A DNA stretch of 60,169 bases from Adhaeribacter rhizoryzae (lineage in GTDB: Bacteria; Bacteroidota; Bacteroidia; Cytophagales; Hymenobacteraceae), in the NCBI RefSeq assembly GCF_008629685.1, contig NZ_VWSF01000032.1, positions 1 through 60,169 on the forward strand, in the 5' to 3' direction. Under the pieces are notes generated by a model, which was not told the origin of the DNA, searched no databases, and worked only from the letters and a program-made list of their open reading frames with translations. Within the stretch, counting starts at the first letter, position 1; every line of letters begins with the position of its first letter. Shown piece after piece: positions 8,705-16,763 of the stretch. The position numbers and the translations under genes were made by a program.

Positions 8705-9718
8705 ATGCATAATATTGCTGCTCTTACCGAGCTACTTAAGAATCCGAAACAAATCCTGATTACCACGCATCATAAACCCGATGCCGACGCTTTAGGTTCT
8801 TCCCTTGGTTTAGCTGGTTATCTAAAAAAGAGAGGCCACCAGGTAACCGTAATTACGCCCTCTGACTATCCGGACTTTTTAAACTGGATGGCTGGCAACG
8901 AAGATGTTATTATTTACTCGCCGGAGAGCGATGCTTTGGTGCAGAAAATTATTAACCAGGTAGATGTTATCTTTTGCCTCGATTTTTCGGCATTGAGCCG
9001 CATTAACGAAATGGGCGAGTACATCCGCCAGGCCAAAGCTACCAAAGTCCTCATCGACCACCACCTGCAACCCGAAGATTTTGCCGAAATTGCTTTTTCC
9101 GATACTTCGGCGGCGGCTACCGCCGAGCTGGTATTTGAAGTAATCCGGGATATGGGCGACCAGGAATTAATTGATGTAAAAATAGGCGAATGTTTGTACG
9201 CCGGCATCATGACCGATACCGGCTCGTTCCGGCACCCTAGCACCTCGCGCAATGTGCACCTGATTATTGCGGAACTGCTTCATATTGGGGTAAATACCTC
9301 TAATATTCACCGCCTGATATACGATAGCCACACCGAATCGCGTTTACGCTTTTTAGGTTACGTTTTGAAAGATAAACTAACGGTACTACGGGAATTCCGG
9401 ACGGCGTACATTGCTATTTCGGGCGCCGAGTTAAAAGAATACGACTCGAAAACCGGTGATACCGAAGGTCTCGTAAATTTTGCTTTATCAATGGAAGGAG
9501 TGGTTTTTGCCGCAGTTATTATAGACCGGGGCAATGCAGTAAAAATATCTTTCCGGTCGGTGGGTAATTTTTCGGTAAACGATTTTGCGCGCCAGCATTT
9601 CGACGGCGGTGGTCACCGGAATGCGGCCGGTGGTATTTCGTATGCCCCGCTCGATGATACGGTACGTAAATTCATCAGTTTATTGCCGGAATACAAAGAT
9701 CAACTTTTAGAAAACTAA
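8705..9718 (+). CDS. DHH/DHHA1 phosphoesterase, NrnA-type oligoribonuclease / pAp phosphatase
   Basis: A cytoplasmic 337-residue DHH-family protein. Motif I is THHKPDADALGSS, motif II is the Asp of FCLDFSAL, motif III is the DHH-type LIDHHLQ and motif IV the Asp of GIMTDTGSF; the C-terminal DHHA1 motif is FDGGGHRNAAGG. This combination matches NrnA, which degrades nano-RNAs and dephosphorylates 3'-phosphoadenosine 5'-phosphate. I start it at the ATG at 8705; a TTG 45 bases upstream would overlap the promoter. It is the first gene of a run that continues with four FKBP genes at 6-19 base spacings. In gliding Flavobacteria an FKBP gene (gldI) is also found near such DHH genes, as far as I recall. 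Confidence 0.9.
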   Translation: MHNIAALTELLKNPKQILITTHHKPDADALGSSLGLAGYLKKRGHQVTVITPSDYPDFLNWMAGNEDVIIYSPESDALVQKIINQVDVIFCLDFSALSRINEMGEYIRQAKATKVLIDHHLQPEDFAEIAFSDTSAAATAELVFEVIRDMGDQELIDVKIGECLYAGIMTDTGSFRHPSTSRNVHLIIAELLHIGVNTSNIHRLIYDSHTESRLRFLGYVLKDKLTVLREFRTAYIAISGAELKEYDSKTGDTEGLVNFALSMEGVVFAAVIIDRGNAVKISFRSVGNFSVNDFARQHFDGGGHRNAAGGISYAPLDDTVRKFISLLPEYKDQLLEN

Positions 9719-9737
9719 TAACTAATAATAAAACCCA

Positions 9738-10706
9738 ATGTTCACAAAAAGTAAATTTATATTGCCGGTGCTGGCTGGCTTATTCGCTTTTCAGGCTTGC
9801 GATAAAGGCGGTAGCTTTAAAAAATCGGAATCTGGTTTAGAATATAAGCTGTTTTCGCAAACCAAAGACGGTAAATACGAAGCTAAAGAGTTCCCGAACT
9901 TAAAAGATTCAACCAAACTAAACAAAGAAGGCCAGATTGTACGCCTGCACATGAAATACATTACCGCTAAAGATTCGGTATTGCTCGATTCGCGCGAAAA
10001 AGGCATGCCGTTCTGGATTCCAGTAATGAAACCTTCGTTTAAAGGCGGTTTAGAAGAAGCTTTTGCTGCTTTAACGCCCGGCGACAGCGGCGTTTTTAAA
10101 GTTAATGCCGATTCGCTTTTTGCCAAAACTTTCCAGCAGCCTTTGCCTAAGTTCATCGAGAAAGGTTCTACTTTAACTTTCTTTATTAAATCTGAGAAAG
10201 TAATGAGCCAGCAAGAAGCCATGATGGACCAGCAAACCTCGATGATGGCTTTCATGGAAAAACAAAATAAAACCGACGAAGCTGTTATTCAAAAATATAT
10301 AAAAGAAAAAGGCTTGCAACCTCAGAAGACTAATTCGGGTCTATACTACGTTGTAACCCAAGAAGGCAATGGCCCAAAAGCCGAGCCGGGTAAAATGGTA
10401 GCGGTAAATTATACCGGCACTACCCTCGACGGAAAAGAATTTGACTCGTCTAAAAAACAAGGCAAACCCATAGAATTCCCCTTAGGGCAGCAGGCCGTTA
10501 TCCGGGGTTGGGACGAAGGAATTGCTTTGTTAAATAAAGGCAGTAAAGCTACTTTCTTAATTCCGTCTACCATGGCTTACGGCCCACAAGAAAGCCCGGA
10601 AATTCCGGCTAACTCGGTACTGCGCTTCGATGTGGAATTAGTAGATGTAAAGGATATGCCGGCTCAGCAACAACAAGCGCCGCAATTCCCGGTACAGCCG
10701 CAATAA
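9738..10706 (+). CDS. FKBP-type peptidyl-prolyl isomerase lipoprotein, tandem copy 1
   Basis: A 322-residue exported lipoprotein (lipobox FAFQAC, Cys21). Residues about 200-310 are a canonical FKBP domain: VNYTGTTLDGKEFDSS, the FPLG loop, VIRGWDEGI with the active-site Trp, the MAYG loop and the closing LRFDVELVDV strand. The N-terminal half (30-180) has the outline of a second, degenerate FKBP-like domain (LHMKYITAKDS, GGLEEAFAALTPGDSG). The likely role is prolyl isomerisation and folding in the periplasm or at the outer membrane, as proposed for GldI in gliding/T9SS function. It is the first of four paralogues in tandem; a Gln/Pro-rich tail ends the protein. Confidence 0.92.
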   Translation: MFTKSKFILPVLAGLFAFQACDKGGSFKKSESGLEYKLFSQTKDGKYEAKEFPNLKDSTKLNKEGQIVRLHMKYITAKDSVLLDSREKGMPFWIPVMKPSFKGGLEEAFAALTPGDSGVFKVNADSLFAKTFQQPLPKFIEKGSTLTFFIKSEKVMSQQEAMMDQQTSMMAFMEKQNKTDEAVIQKYIKEKGLQPQKTNSGLYYVVTQEGNGPKAEPGKMVAVNYTGTTLDGKEFDSSKKQGKPIEFPLGQQAVIRGWDEGIALLNKGSKATFLIPSTMAYGPQESPEIPANSVLRFDVELVDVKDMPAQQQQAPQFPVQPQ

Positions 10707-10724
10707 ATTTTTAAATATTATACT

Positions 10725-11279
10725 ATGCTTAATTCTTTTAATTCTAAAATCTACCGCGGCAGCACCTTGTTTTTAACAGGGTTGCTGCTGGCATTTTCTT
10801 CATTTTTTCTTTCGAGCTGTTTAAAAGACGACAGCAACCTGGATGAACTGTCTAAAGAGCAGGAAGAAGCTTATTACCGGCAATTAGCCACCGATACGCT
10901 AGCCATTAAACAACATTTGGCTACTAATAATATTACTACTGCCAAAAGAATGCCTTCGGGTTTATTTTATGTAGAACAAACCGTGGGTACTGGTGTGCAG
11001 GCCAAGGTTGGTAATATTGTAAGCACCAATTACCGGTTAACCGATTTAACCGGCAAACAGTTAGATACCTCTTATGGTAAATCGCCTTACCAATTTCAGT
11101 TAGGTACGCCGGGCAGCCCTATTTTTGGCTACCAGCAAGCGGTTTCTTTACTCAAAGTAGGTGGCAAAAGCACTTTTTACTTGCCATCGGGTTTGGCTTA
11201 CGGTACTACCGGCAGCCCTCCTGGTATTGCGCCCAATACTATTCTGATATTTGAAATTGAGTTACTCGCCGCTCAGTAA
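10725..11279 (+). CDS. FKBP-type peptidyl-prolyl isomerase lipoprotein, tandem copy 2
   Basis: 184 residues. Lipoprotein signal with Cys32 (FFLSSC) and one FKBP domain at about 85-184 (STNYRLTDLTGKQLDTS, GLAYG, ILIFEIELL). The usual VIxGW active-site segment reads IFGYQQAV here, so the core Trp is replaced by Tyr; isomerase activity may be weak or altered. The acidic EELSKEQEEAYY-like stretch after the lipid anchor is probably a tether. It follows copy 1 by 18 bases and precedes copy 3 by 10, so all are in one operon. Confidence 0.9.
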   Translation: MLNSFNSKIYRGSTLFLTGLLLAFSSFFLSSCLKDDSNLDELSKEQEEAYYRQLATDTLAIKQHLATNNITTAKRMPSGLFYVEQTVGTGVQAKVGNIVSTNYRLTDLTGKQLDTSYGKSPYQFQLGTPGSPIFGYQQAVSLLKVGGKSTFYLPSGLAYGTTGSPPGIAPNTILIFEIELLAAQ

Positions 11280-11289
11280 TATTTTTGTT

Positions 11290-11775
11290 ATGAACAGTGT
11301 AAAATATTTTCTGCTTTTAGTGCTGTTCGGCATATTTTTTTCGTCGTGCAAAGATGAATATACCGAGCGGATTAAAGACCAGAAAGAGCGGGACGAAGCT
11401 TCGATTCAGGAATATTTAACTTATTATAAAATCCAGAATGCGCAGAAGCAGCCTTCCGGCATTTATTATGTACCCCAAACCGCCGGAACCGGCGCGCAAA
11501 TACAGCGAGGCAGCACCATTAAGATTCATTACATAGGCCGGTACTTAAACGGACAAAAAGTTGAATCTACTTACGACAGCGGGCAACCGCTAACGGTGGT
11601 AGCCAACCCGGGCCGCAACAATGGCTTAACCGAGGGCTTCAACGAAGGGCTGCTACTTTTAAAAGATGGCGAAAAAGCAACTATTATTGTTCCGTCTAAT
11701 TTAGGTGCTACCAGCTATTATGGCCAGCTTGGCAACGTAATGGTATACGACATAACAGTACTGGAAGTAAAATAA
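11290..11775 (+). CDS. FKBP-type peptidyl-prolyl isomerase lipoprotein, tandem copy 3
   Basis: 161 residues from the ATG at 11290; a longer frame would overlap the preceding gene. Lipobox FFSSC with Cys20. One FKBP domain (IHYIGRYLNGQKVEST, GLTEGFNEGLLLLKDGEK, IIVPSNLG, MVYDITVLEV). The position equivalent to the active-site Trp is Phe (EGFNEG), and the tyrosine-containing AYG loop is changed to NLGATSYYG, so this copy too departs from the canonical active site. The charged segment after the Cys resembles that of copy 2. Confidence 0.88.
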   Translation: MNSVKYFLLLVLFGIFFSSCKDEYTERIKDQKERDEASIQEYLTYYKIQNAQKQPSGIYYVPQTAGTGAQIQRGSTIKIHYIGRYLNGQKVESTYDSGQPLTVVANPGRNNGLTEGFNEGLLLLKDGEKATIIVPSNLGATSYYGQLGNVMVYDITVLEVK

Positions 11776-11781
11776 CACGCT

Positions 11782-12210
11782 ATGCGGCAGTATTTTACGG
11801 GTATATTTTTCTTTCTGTTTTTAGCGGCAAGTTCTGTTTATGCCCAATCCGATACTACCGTAACTGCTTCGGGGCTAAAATATGTAATATTGGCGCCGGG
11901 TTCTGGCGCTCACCCAACTAAAAATGCGCAGGTAAGGGTAAATTTTACCGGCAAATTTAAAGACGGTCATATTTTTGATACCTCGGCGCTAGATAAAAAG
12001 CCCATTAAAGTACGCTTGGGCCGTGGCGAAATTATTCCGGCCTGGGAAGAAATATTGCCGCTGATGCAAACCGGCACCAAACTAGTAATGGTGGTACCCG
12101 CCCAATTGGGTTACGGCGATAAAGGTTTGCTTTCGGATGAAGACGGCTATAAAGTACCGCCAGGTTCTGATTTAATTTTCGAGATGGAACTGGTAGAAAT
12201 AAAAAAATAA
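11782..12210 (+). CDS. FKBP-type peptidyl-prolyl isomerase, exported, tandem copy 4
   Basis: 142 residues, the shortest copy, with a cleavable Sec signal (cleavage likely after SSVYA, before Gln22) instead of a lipobox, so it is probably soluble in the periplasm. The FKBP domain occupies nearly the whole mature protein: VNFTGKFKDGHIFDTS, the RLGRGEIIPAWEEILPLM segment with the active-site Trp retained, QLGYGDKG and the closing LIFEMELVEI strand. It starts 6 bases after copy 3 and is followed by a strong terminator that closes the DHH-FKBP operon. Confidence 0.92.
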   Translation: MRQYFTGIFFFLFLAASSVYAQSDTTVTASGLKYVILAPGSGAHPTKNAQVRVNFTGKFKDGHIFDTSALDKKPIKVRLGRGEIIPAWEEILPLMQTGTKLVMVVPAQLGYGDKGLLSDEDGYKVPPGSDLIFEMELVEIKK

Positions 12211-12227
12211 ATACCTATTAACAAAAG

Positions 12228-12256
12228 AGCCTCCTTGCTACAAGGAGGCTTTTTTG
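12228..12256 (+). terminator. Rho-independent terminator closing the FKBP operon
   Basis: A 10-bp stem (AGCCTCCTTG, 3-base loop, CAAGGAGGCT) followed by TTTTTGTT. It lies between the 3' end of FKBP copy 4 and the convergent recO. Confidence 0.92.
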
Positions 12257-12970
12257 TTATTCGGCCAGTACTTCCGACAGAACATTCAACGACCGGATTT
12301 CCCCGAGCTTCTCGACGTGTAACTGGTAATATTTAAGCAAAATATGCAGTAATTCGCGCCGCACTTTGCCATTTAGGTTTTGCGCTTGCTCCGGCTGGTG
12401 CAGCAAATTATCAAAATGGCCTTCGAATAACTGAAAATGAATAATGCCGGGCCGGCCGTTTATAAGTTGCTGATTGCCGGCAAAAGCCACTTGTGAAGTA
12501 ATATCAGTGCCCGAAGTAGGCCCAAACCCCAGATAAAAAGAAAGCTGTAGCAGAAATATTAAATGAAAATTCTCGAATCCTTCGGTTTGCTGATCAAAAT
12601 ATACCATGGCCTGGTACATATAATCGAATAAAGGCCGGTTTTCTTCTTCTTCTTTTATGGTATGCGAAACCACCTCAGACAAAAACAGCAACATGCTGCT
12701 CTTCCGGATATCAAAAGGTATAGAAGTGTACGGGTAGCTGCATTTGTATTCTGATATACGGGTAATACCACCTTTGGCTGAGGTATACACCACCATATCT
12801 AAAAGGGTAAAAGGCTGAAACAAAGCAATGCGGGGTGTGGTAGATTTTTGCCGCACACTGTTTACAATATACGTTTGCAACCCCAACTCTTCGGTATACA
12901 CCCGGGCAATAATAGAGGTCTCCCGATATTTAATAAAGTTTAAAACAATGCCCCGGGTTTTGACTAACAT
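12257..12970 (-). CDS. recO: DNA repair protein RecO
   Basis: 237 residues; the RecFOR-pathway protein that anneals single strands and helps RecA replace SSB at gaps. The N-terminal OB-fold signature is clear (KTRGIVLNFIKYRETSIIARVYTEELGLQTYIV, with SVRQKST and LFQPFTLLDMVV), followed by the helical C-terminal domain. As in many Bacteroidota RecO proteins I see no four-Cys zinc motif. ATG start; convergent with the FKBP operon. Confidence 0.92.
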   Translation of the reverse strand: MLVKTRGIVLNFIKYRETSIIARVYTEELGLQTYIVNSVRQKSTTPRIALFQPFTLLDMVVYTSAKGGITRISEYKCSYPYTSIPFDIRKSSMLLFLSEVVSHTIKEEEENRPLFDYMYQAMVYFDQQTEGFENFHLIFLLQLSFYLGFGPTSGTDITSQVAFAGNQQLINGRPGIIHFQLFEGHFDNLLHQPEQAQNLNGKVRRELLHILLKYYQLHVEKLGEIRSLNVLSEVLAE

Positions 12971-13052
12971 AAACAGAAACAGGTTTGCTGATATTGGTAA
13001 TTATAGTTTTAACGTTACGGGTTGAAGAAAGATATTTTGCGCCGTAGTAATA

Positions 13053-13793
13053 TTATTGACCAATTACGGCAATTTTGCTCGTGCAACTTTGCTTGTCATC
13101 GGGGGTGCTACTAAAAGCTAAATATACGCCGGATTTTACTCTTTTACCCTTTGCGTCGCGCAAATCCCAGGCCAGCGTACCACCGGTAGCCTGGGCCTGG
13201 TAAACCAGGTTTCCGGTTACATCAGTAATTTTAACCAACGCATTATTAGCTAACCCTGAAATACCCACCAAGCCGGTGTAGCCCGGCCGCACCGGATTAG
13301 GAAATACCGCAGCACAATCGGGTTTTCCTATGGTTTCGGTGGCTGTACCCCGAAAAGAAACTAACCCTAATTCTGTAGACACAAATACTTCACCGGTGCT
13401 CTGGTTAATGGCAATATCCTGAATTTTATTTGCCGGTAACGGACTGTTCTCGGTGGTGAATTGGGCTACAGCGGTTTCGCCTTCTTCCGAAAATAACCAC
13501 AAGCCATTATCGGTGCCCACCCACTTGCGATTGCCGCCATCTACGGCAATCGTGCGCACCAACTCGTTTTCTAATAAAGGACGGCGGTTTAGATTAGGAA
13601 TAGTAGCCGCAATGGTGTTTGATGTAAAAATATTCTCGGGCTCGTAGAAAACGGCTATGCCTTTATCAGTGCCGGCCCAGATAGCACCACTTTTGTCTTT
13701 TACCAGCGCATAAACATCCGAGCCTGGCAAGAATGCTCCGTTTAACCAAAGGAGCAAAACTAAAAGCAACGTTAAAGCTACTCTGATTACCAT
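13053..13793 (-). CDS. PorZ-like T9SS protein, N-terminally truncated
   Basis: 246 residues matching the C-terminal third of PorZ, a surface beta-propeller protein that takes part in T9SS sorting and A-LPS attachment. Visible are two propeller repeats (SGAIWAGTDKGIAVFY, GNRKWVGTDNGLWLF), a third (STGEVFVSTELGLVSF), and the typical C-terminal domain beginning VFPNPVRPGYTGLVGISGL and ending in a SKIAVIG strand. Known PorZ proteins are, from memory, close to 770-780 residues, so about two thirds is missing. The N terminus is instead a short hydrophobic stretch (ALTLLLVLLLWL) that could act as a signal peptide. I saw no remnant of the missing part in the 228 bases upstream. It may be a decayed copy, with a full PorZ elsewhere, or a functional short form. 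Confidence 0.75.
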   Translation of the reverse strand: MVIRVALTLLLVLLLWLNGAFLPGSDVYALVKDKSGAIWAGTDKGIAVFYEPENIFTSNTIAATIPNLNRRPLLENELVRTIAVDGGNRKWVGTDNGLWLFSEEGETAVAQFTTENSPLPANKIQDIAINQSTGEVFVSTELGLVSFRGTATETIGKPDCAAVFPNPVRPGYTGLVGISGLANNALVKITDVTGNLVYQAQATGGTLAWDLRDAKGKRVKSGVYLAFSSTPDDKQSCTSKIAVIGQ

Positions 13794-14021
13794 CTTTGAA
13801 AGCTTCAGAACTAAAAATTGAGGCGGTTAGCGGCTGGTGCGGTTACTTAAAATCTGTAATCAAGATAAGCGTTTATTTATTCTGATTAGAGAAGGTGACG
13901 CTTTTTACTGGAATAAATATTGAGAATTATTTTAAGCTCCTCCTTAAAACAGTGTAGCTAAGCGGTTGCTTCTGCAGCAAGGTTTTCAGGTTATTCTTCT
14001 TAACTATTATAACAAAGGTTT

Positions 14022-14615
14022 TTATTTCTGGTGCTTCATACCTTCCAGAAAACAATGGCGGCAACGGGCTTCGTAGGTATCGGTTTCGCCGAGCAATATT
14101 TTTTGGGCAGAGGCCGCTTTCCGGAACGAATAAGAGGCAATATCGCCGCAGTTCATACAAACCGCGTGCACCTTGGTTACGTATTCGGCTACGGCCATTA
14201 AAGCAGGCATGGAGCCAAAAGGTTTTGCCTGGTAGTCCATATCCAGACCAGCTACAATTACCCGCGAGCCGCTGTTGGCCAAACTCATGCACACATCGGT
14301 CAGGCCTTCGTCGAAGAACTGGGCTTCGTCGATGCCTACCACATCGCAGCCGCTGGCCAGCAGCAACATATCGCTGACAAACTGAATGGGCGTAGATCGG
14401 ATGGCATTGGCGTTGTGCGATACTACATCGGCTTCGTGGTAACGGGTATCAATGGCGGGCTTAAATATTTCTACCCGCTGTTTTGCAATTTTGGCCCGGT
14501 TTAGCCGCCGTATCAACTCCTCGGTTTTACCTGAAAACATAGAACCGCAGATAACTTCAATCCAACCACGGCGCGATGCGTAATTTTTATTTCCTACCCT
14601 TGGTTCAATAAACAC
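14022..14615 (-). CDS. tdk: Thymidine kinase
   Basis: A 197-residue type II thymidine kinase that phosphorylates thymidine for salvage into dTMP. Walker [12 protein letters not shown] is at about 24-34, the Walker B/catalytic segment is [10 protein letters not shown], and the lasso and zinc-binding tail has CMNC and CRHC as the four Cys ligands. The dTTP-feedback site region ([10 protein letters not shown]) is present. The start is GTG at 14615. It sits alone between the PorZ-like gene and a ferredoxin gene on the same strand. Confidence 0.96.
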   Translation of the reverse strand: MFIEPRVGNKNYASRRGWIEVICGSMFSGKTEELIRRLNRAKIAKQRVEIFKPAIDTRYHEADVVSHNANAIRSTPIQFVSDMLLLASGCDVVGIDEAQFFDEGLTDVCMSLANSGSRVIVAGLDMDYQAKPFGSMPALMAVAEYVTKVHAVCMNCGDIASYSFRKAASAQKILLGETDTYEARCRHCFLEGMKHQK

Positions 14616-14728
14616 TTTTAATTCTCCTAATTATCGGGCTACCACTTATAAGTTATAAACCAGTTGGCAGCTTAATGTTTGTAGCCAATATTATTGCGGC
14701 CGATGCTCTTAATGTTAGTTCAGCGCCT

Positions 14729-15049
14729 TTAACCGGAGTAGCTTTGGTGCGGAAATTTTGTTTCCTCCGGTACCCGGCCTAAGGCATCCGCTAGCAAGAA
14801 ACACTGGCAGGTAAGCCGTTCGTTAGCTTTTAACCGACCTTGCTCCCGGTATTTAAGTTCCGGCGGCGTTAACTCCCCTAAGCCTTCCATTCCGGCTAAA
14901 ATAATAATGCGGCAGGTGGTACAACGCCCTTTACCACCGCAGGCGTGCATCCAATCTACGCCGGCTGCACCAATGGCCGTTAATATTTTTTGCGCCGGCA
15001 TTACTAAAACCTCTTTCTGATAAAGGTTTTGCAGGACTAGTTTCGGCAT
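14729..15049 (-). CDS. 2Fe-2S plant-type ferredoxin
   Basis: 106 residues. The beta-grasp ferredoxin cluster motif is ACGGKGRCTTC followed by CQC, giving the four cysteine ligands of a [2Fe-2S] cluster in the C-x5-C-x2-C-xn-C arrangement. No signal peptide, so a cytoplasmic electron carrier; the partner is unknown. It is divergent from the conserved unknown gene starting at 15083, with only 33 bases between the two start codons, so their promoters must overlap. Confidence 0.9.
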   Translation of the reverse strand: MPKLVLQNLYQKEVLVMPAQKILTAIGAAGVDWMHACGGKGRCTTCRIIILAGMEGLGELTPPELKYREQGRLKANERLTCQCFLLADALGRVPEETKFPHQSYSG

Positions 15050-15082
15050 ATTTTACTACCTTTACAAAGAGATCTTTTAGTA

Positions 15083-16165
15083 ATGGAACACAAATATAAT
15101 CAATTAAACCTGGAGCGGTACAGCAACAACCTCGCTAAACTTTTATGCGACCGATATTTCGCCATTGCGCCTACCGTTAATGGGCAGCAACTCATCGGTT
15201 TTACGCCGGTTAAGCAGGTTAATCTTTTTATGATTAAAGAATTGCTGCTGCGCTGGAACCAGGAAATGGCTAACCTGAAGAGTCCGTTTTTTGATTTTGA
15301 AAACGAGGAGGTAAAAGAGGCCCTCATTCAGTTTATGAATGTGTTGTCGCGGAAAATATTAATTAAACGCCCGCACTTTGAGCCGCTGCTGGCTAAAGCC
15401 ATTACCGATACCTTTAAGTGGGTGTTAGAACCAGTAGCTGCTTTCGAAGAAAAATTATTGCAGAACCAGGATGCACTCACGGTTGCTAAACTGCAAAGCA
15501 ACCTGAAATATATTACCTTAAACAAAGAATTAATTCAGGATTTTCTCGATCATTTAAGTGAAGGTGCTTTAAACCAAACAGCTGTACGCAATGATTTTGG
15601 TACTTACCTGGCCTCCCGGAAAGCCGAATGGACTACGGTAGCGCAAATACTAGAGGAATTTAATCGGTTATTGCCCATTCAGCAATCCGATTTATTTGAC
15701 CAGCAGCCTGCACCGGCAGCACCAGTAACCCCGAAAGCACCCCAACCAACGCCGGCCACCTTTGCGCCATCGGTTCCGCCCCGCACAGCCGTTAGTGCAG
15801 AGCCTTTGCATAAACCAATTAGTGCTGAAAACAGCCTAAATAATAAATTTAAAGCCGAAACTTCTACCTTAAACGATCGGTTAGCGCCAAAATCCGCACC
15901 TACCCTTATCGACAACCAAATGGGTAAAAAAATAGAGTCGTTAAAAGATTCTATTTCTATTAACCAGCGCTTTGGCTTTATAAACGAATTATTTAACGGC
16001 GAAAATCTCCAATATTACAATGCCATTAAGGTACTGGATGAATTTAAAGATGCGGATTTGGCAAAAAATTATGTAACAAAAGATCTGGCTAGCCGCTACG
16101 ACTGGTCGAAGAAAGAAGAACACGTAAATAAACTGCTGCGGCTGATAGAGCGCAAATTCGCCTGA
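15083..16165 (+). CDS. Conserved Bacteroidota protein of unknown function
   Basis: 360 residues, cytoplasmic (no signal or TM helix). Three parts are visible: a helical N-terminal domain (1-210), a Pro/Ala-rich low-complexity linker at about 212-255, and a C-terminal domain containing the segment SISINQRFGFINELFNGENL followed by a short helical repeat. That last segment is one I recognise from many uncharacterised Bacteroidota proteins, often behind such linkers, but no function is known to me. It diverges from the ferredoxin gene with a 33-base shared promoter region. It is full length and looks like a real gene by codon use and composition. Confidence 0.8.
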   Translation: MEHKYNQLNLERYSNNLAKLLCDRYFAIAPTVNGQQLIGFTPVKQVNLFMIKELLLRWNQEMANLKSPFFDFENEEVKEALIQFMNVLSRKILIKRPHFEPLLAKAITDTFKWVLEPVAAFEEKLLQNQDALTVAKLQSNLKYITLNKELIQDFLDHLSEGALNQTAVRNDFGTYLASRKAEWTTVAQILEEFNRLLPIQQSDLFDQQPAPAAPVTPKAPQPTPATFAPSVPPRTAVSAEPLHKPISAENSLNNKFKAETSTLNDRLAPKSAPTLIDNQMGKKIESLKDSISINQRFGFINELFNGENLQYYNAIKVLDEFKDADLAKNYVTKDLASRYDWSKKEEHVNKLLRLIERKFA

Positions 16166-16171
16166 GCCTGA

Positions 16172-16763
16172 GTAGTAAGTTTTAAGTAATAAGTTTTTAG
16201 TTCGTTGATAACAGTTCGTCACAGCTTGGCAATCTTGTATTGTCAGCCTGTGATTAACTAAAACAAAAATTATTTTGATCAATACATATATTCCTACTGC
16301 CATAAAGGCATTATTAAAGGAACTATATTAAACTTACTGAAATATACCTATTAGAATATTTCCTATCTCTAATCTGAAAGTATAAGATACTATAATCATT
16401 ATTCCAGTTAAGAAATAAGATTTTGCTACACTTAGCTCTTGATTATTCGCCTTTTTTATTGTTCTAATTAAACAAAGTATTAGAGTAATACTCAATGCTC
16501 CCCAATTTAATATAAAACTATTCATTGGTAAACCTTCTATCCGGTCTGCCATGGCTCCTTCTCCGAATGCGAACCAATAAAGTAAAGGAATTAGAATATA
16601 TAAAACTGAACAAATCAGAAACATTATCAGGAATACTATTAATAAATGACTTTTCAAAGTCTTAGAATTTAATATAGCCTTGATGGTTTCTCCCAACTTA
16701 GATAAATATTTATTTAGGTTGCTGATAACAACTTAAAACTTATTACTTACGACTTATCTCTTT
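16172..16763. repeat. AT-rich module bounded by imperfect inverted repeats
   Basis: Near the left edge (16172-16218) and right edge (16720-16760) the same AT-rich motif, built around TAAGTAATAAGTTTT, occurs in opposite orientation. The pair brackets one small membrane-protein gene and about 230 noncoding bases. The base composition is visibly lower in GC than in neighbouring genes. This could be a small mobile or miniature element, or an intergenic repeat common in Bacteroidota around an orphan gene. Confidence 0.4.
16334..16696 (-). CDS. Small membrane protein of unknown function
   Basis: 120 residues with three clear hydrophobic helices (about 18-42, 62-82 and 92-116); no family recognised. 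It begins with TTG at 16696, the only reasonable start before the first helix, and has no visible ribosome-binding site. The sequence is markedly more AT-rich than the flanking genes, and the gene is bracketed by inverted copies of an AT-rich repeat, suggesting acquisition. Located between the conserved unknown protein and rodA; no partner gene is evident. It could be an orphan or decaying gene. Confidence 0.5.
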   Translation of the reverse strand: MGETIKAILNSKTLKSHLLIVFLIMFLICSVLYILIPLLYWFAFGEGAMADRIEGLPMNSFILNWGALSITLILCLIRTIKKANNQELSVAKSYFLTGIMIIVSYTFRLEIGNILIGIFQ

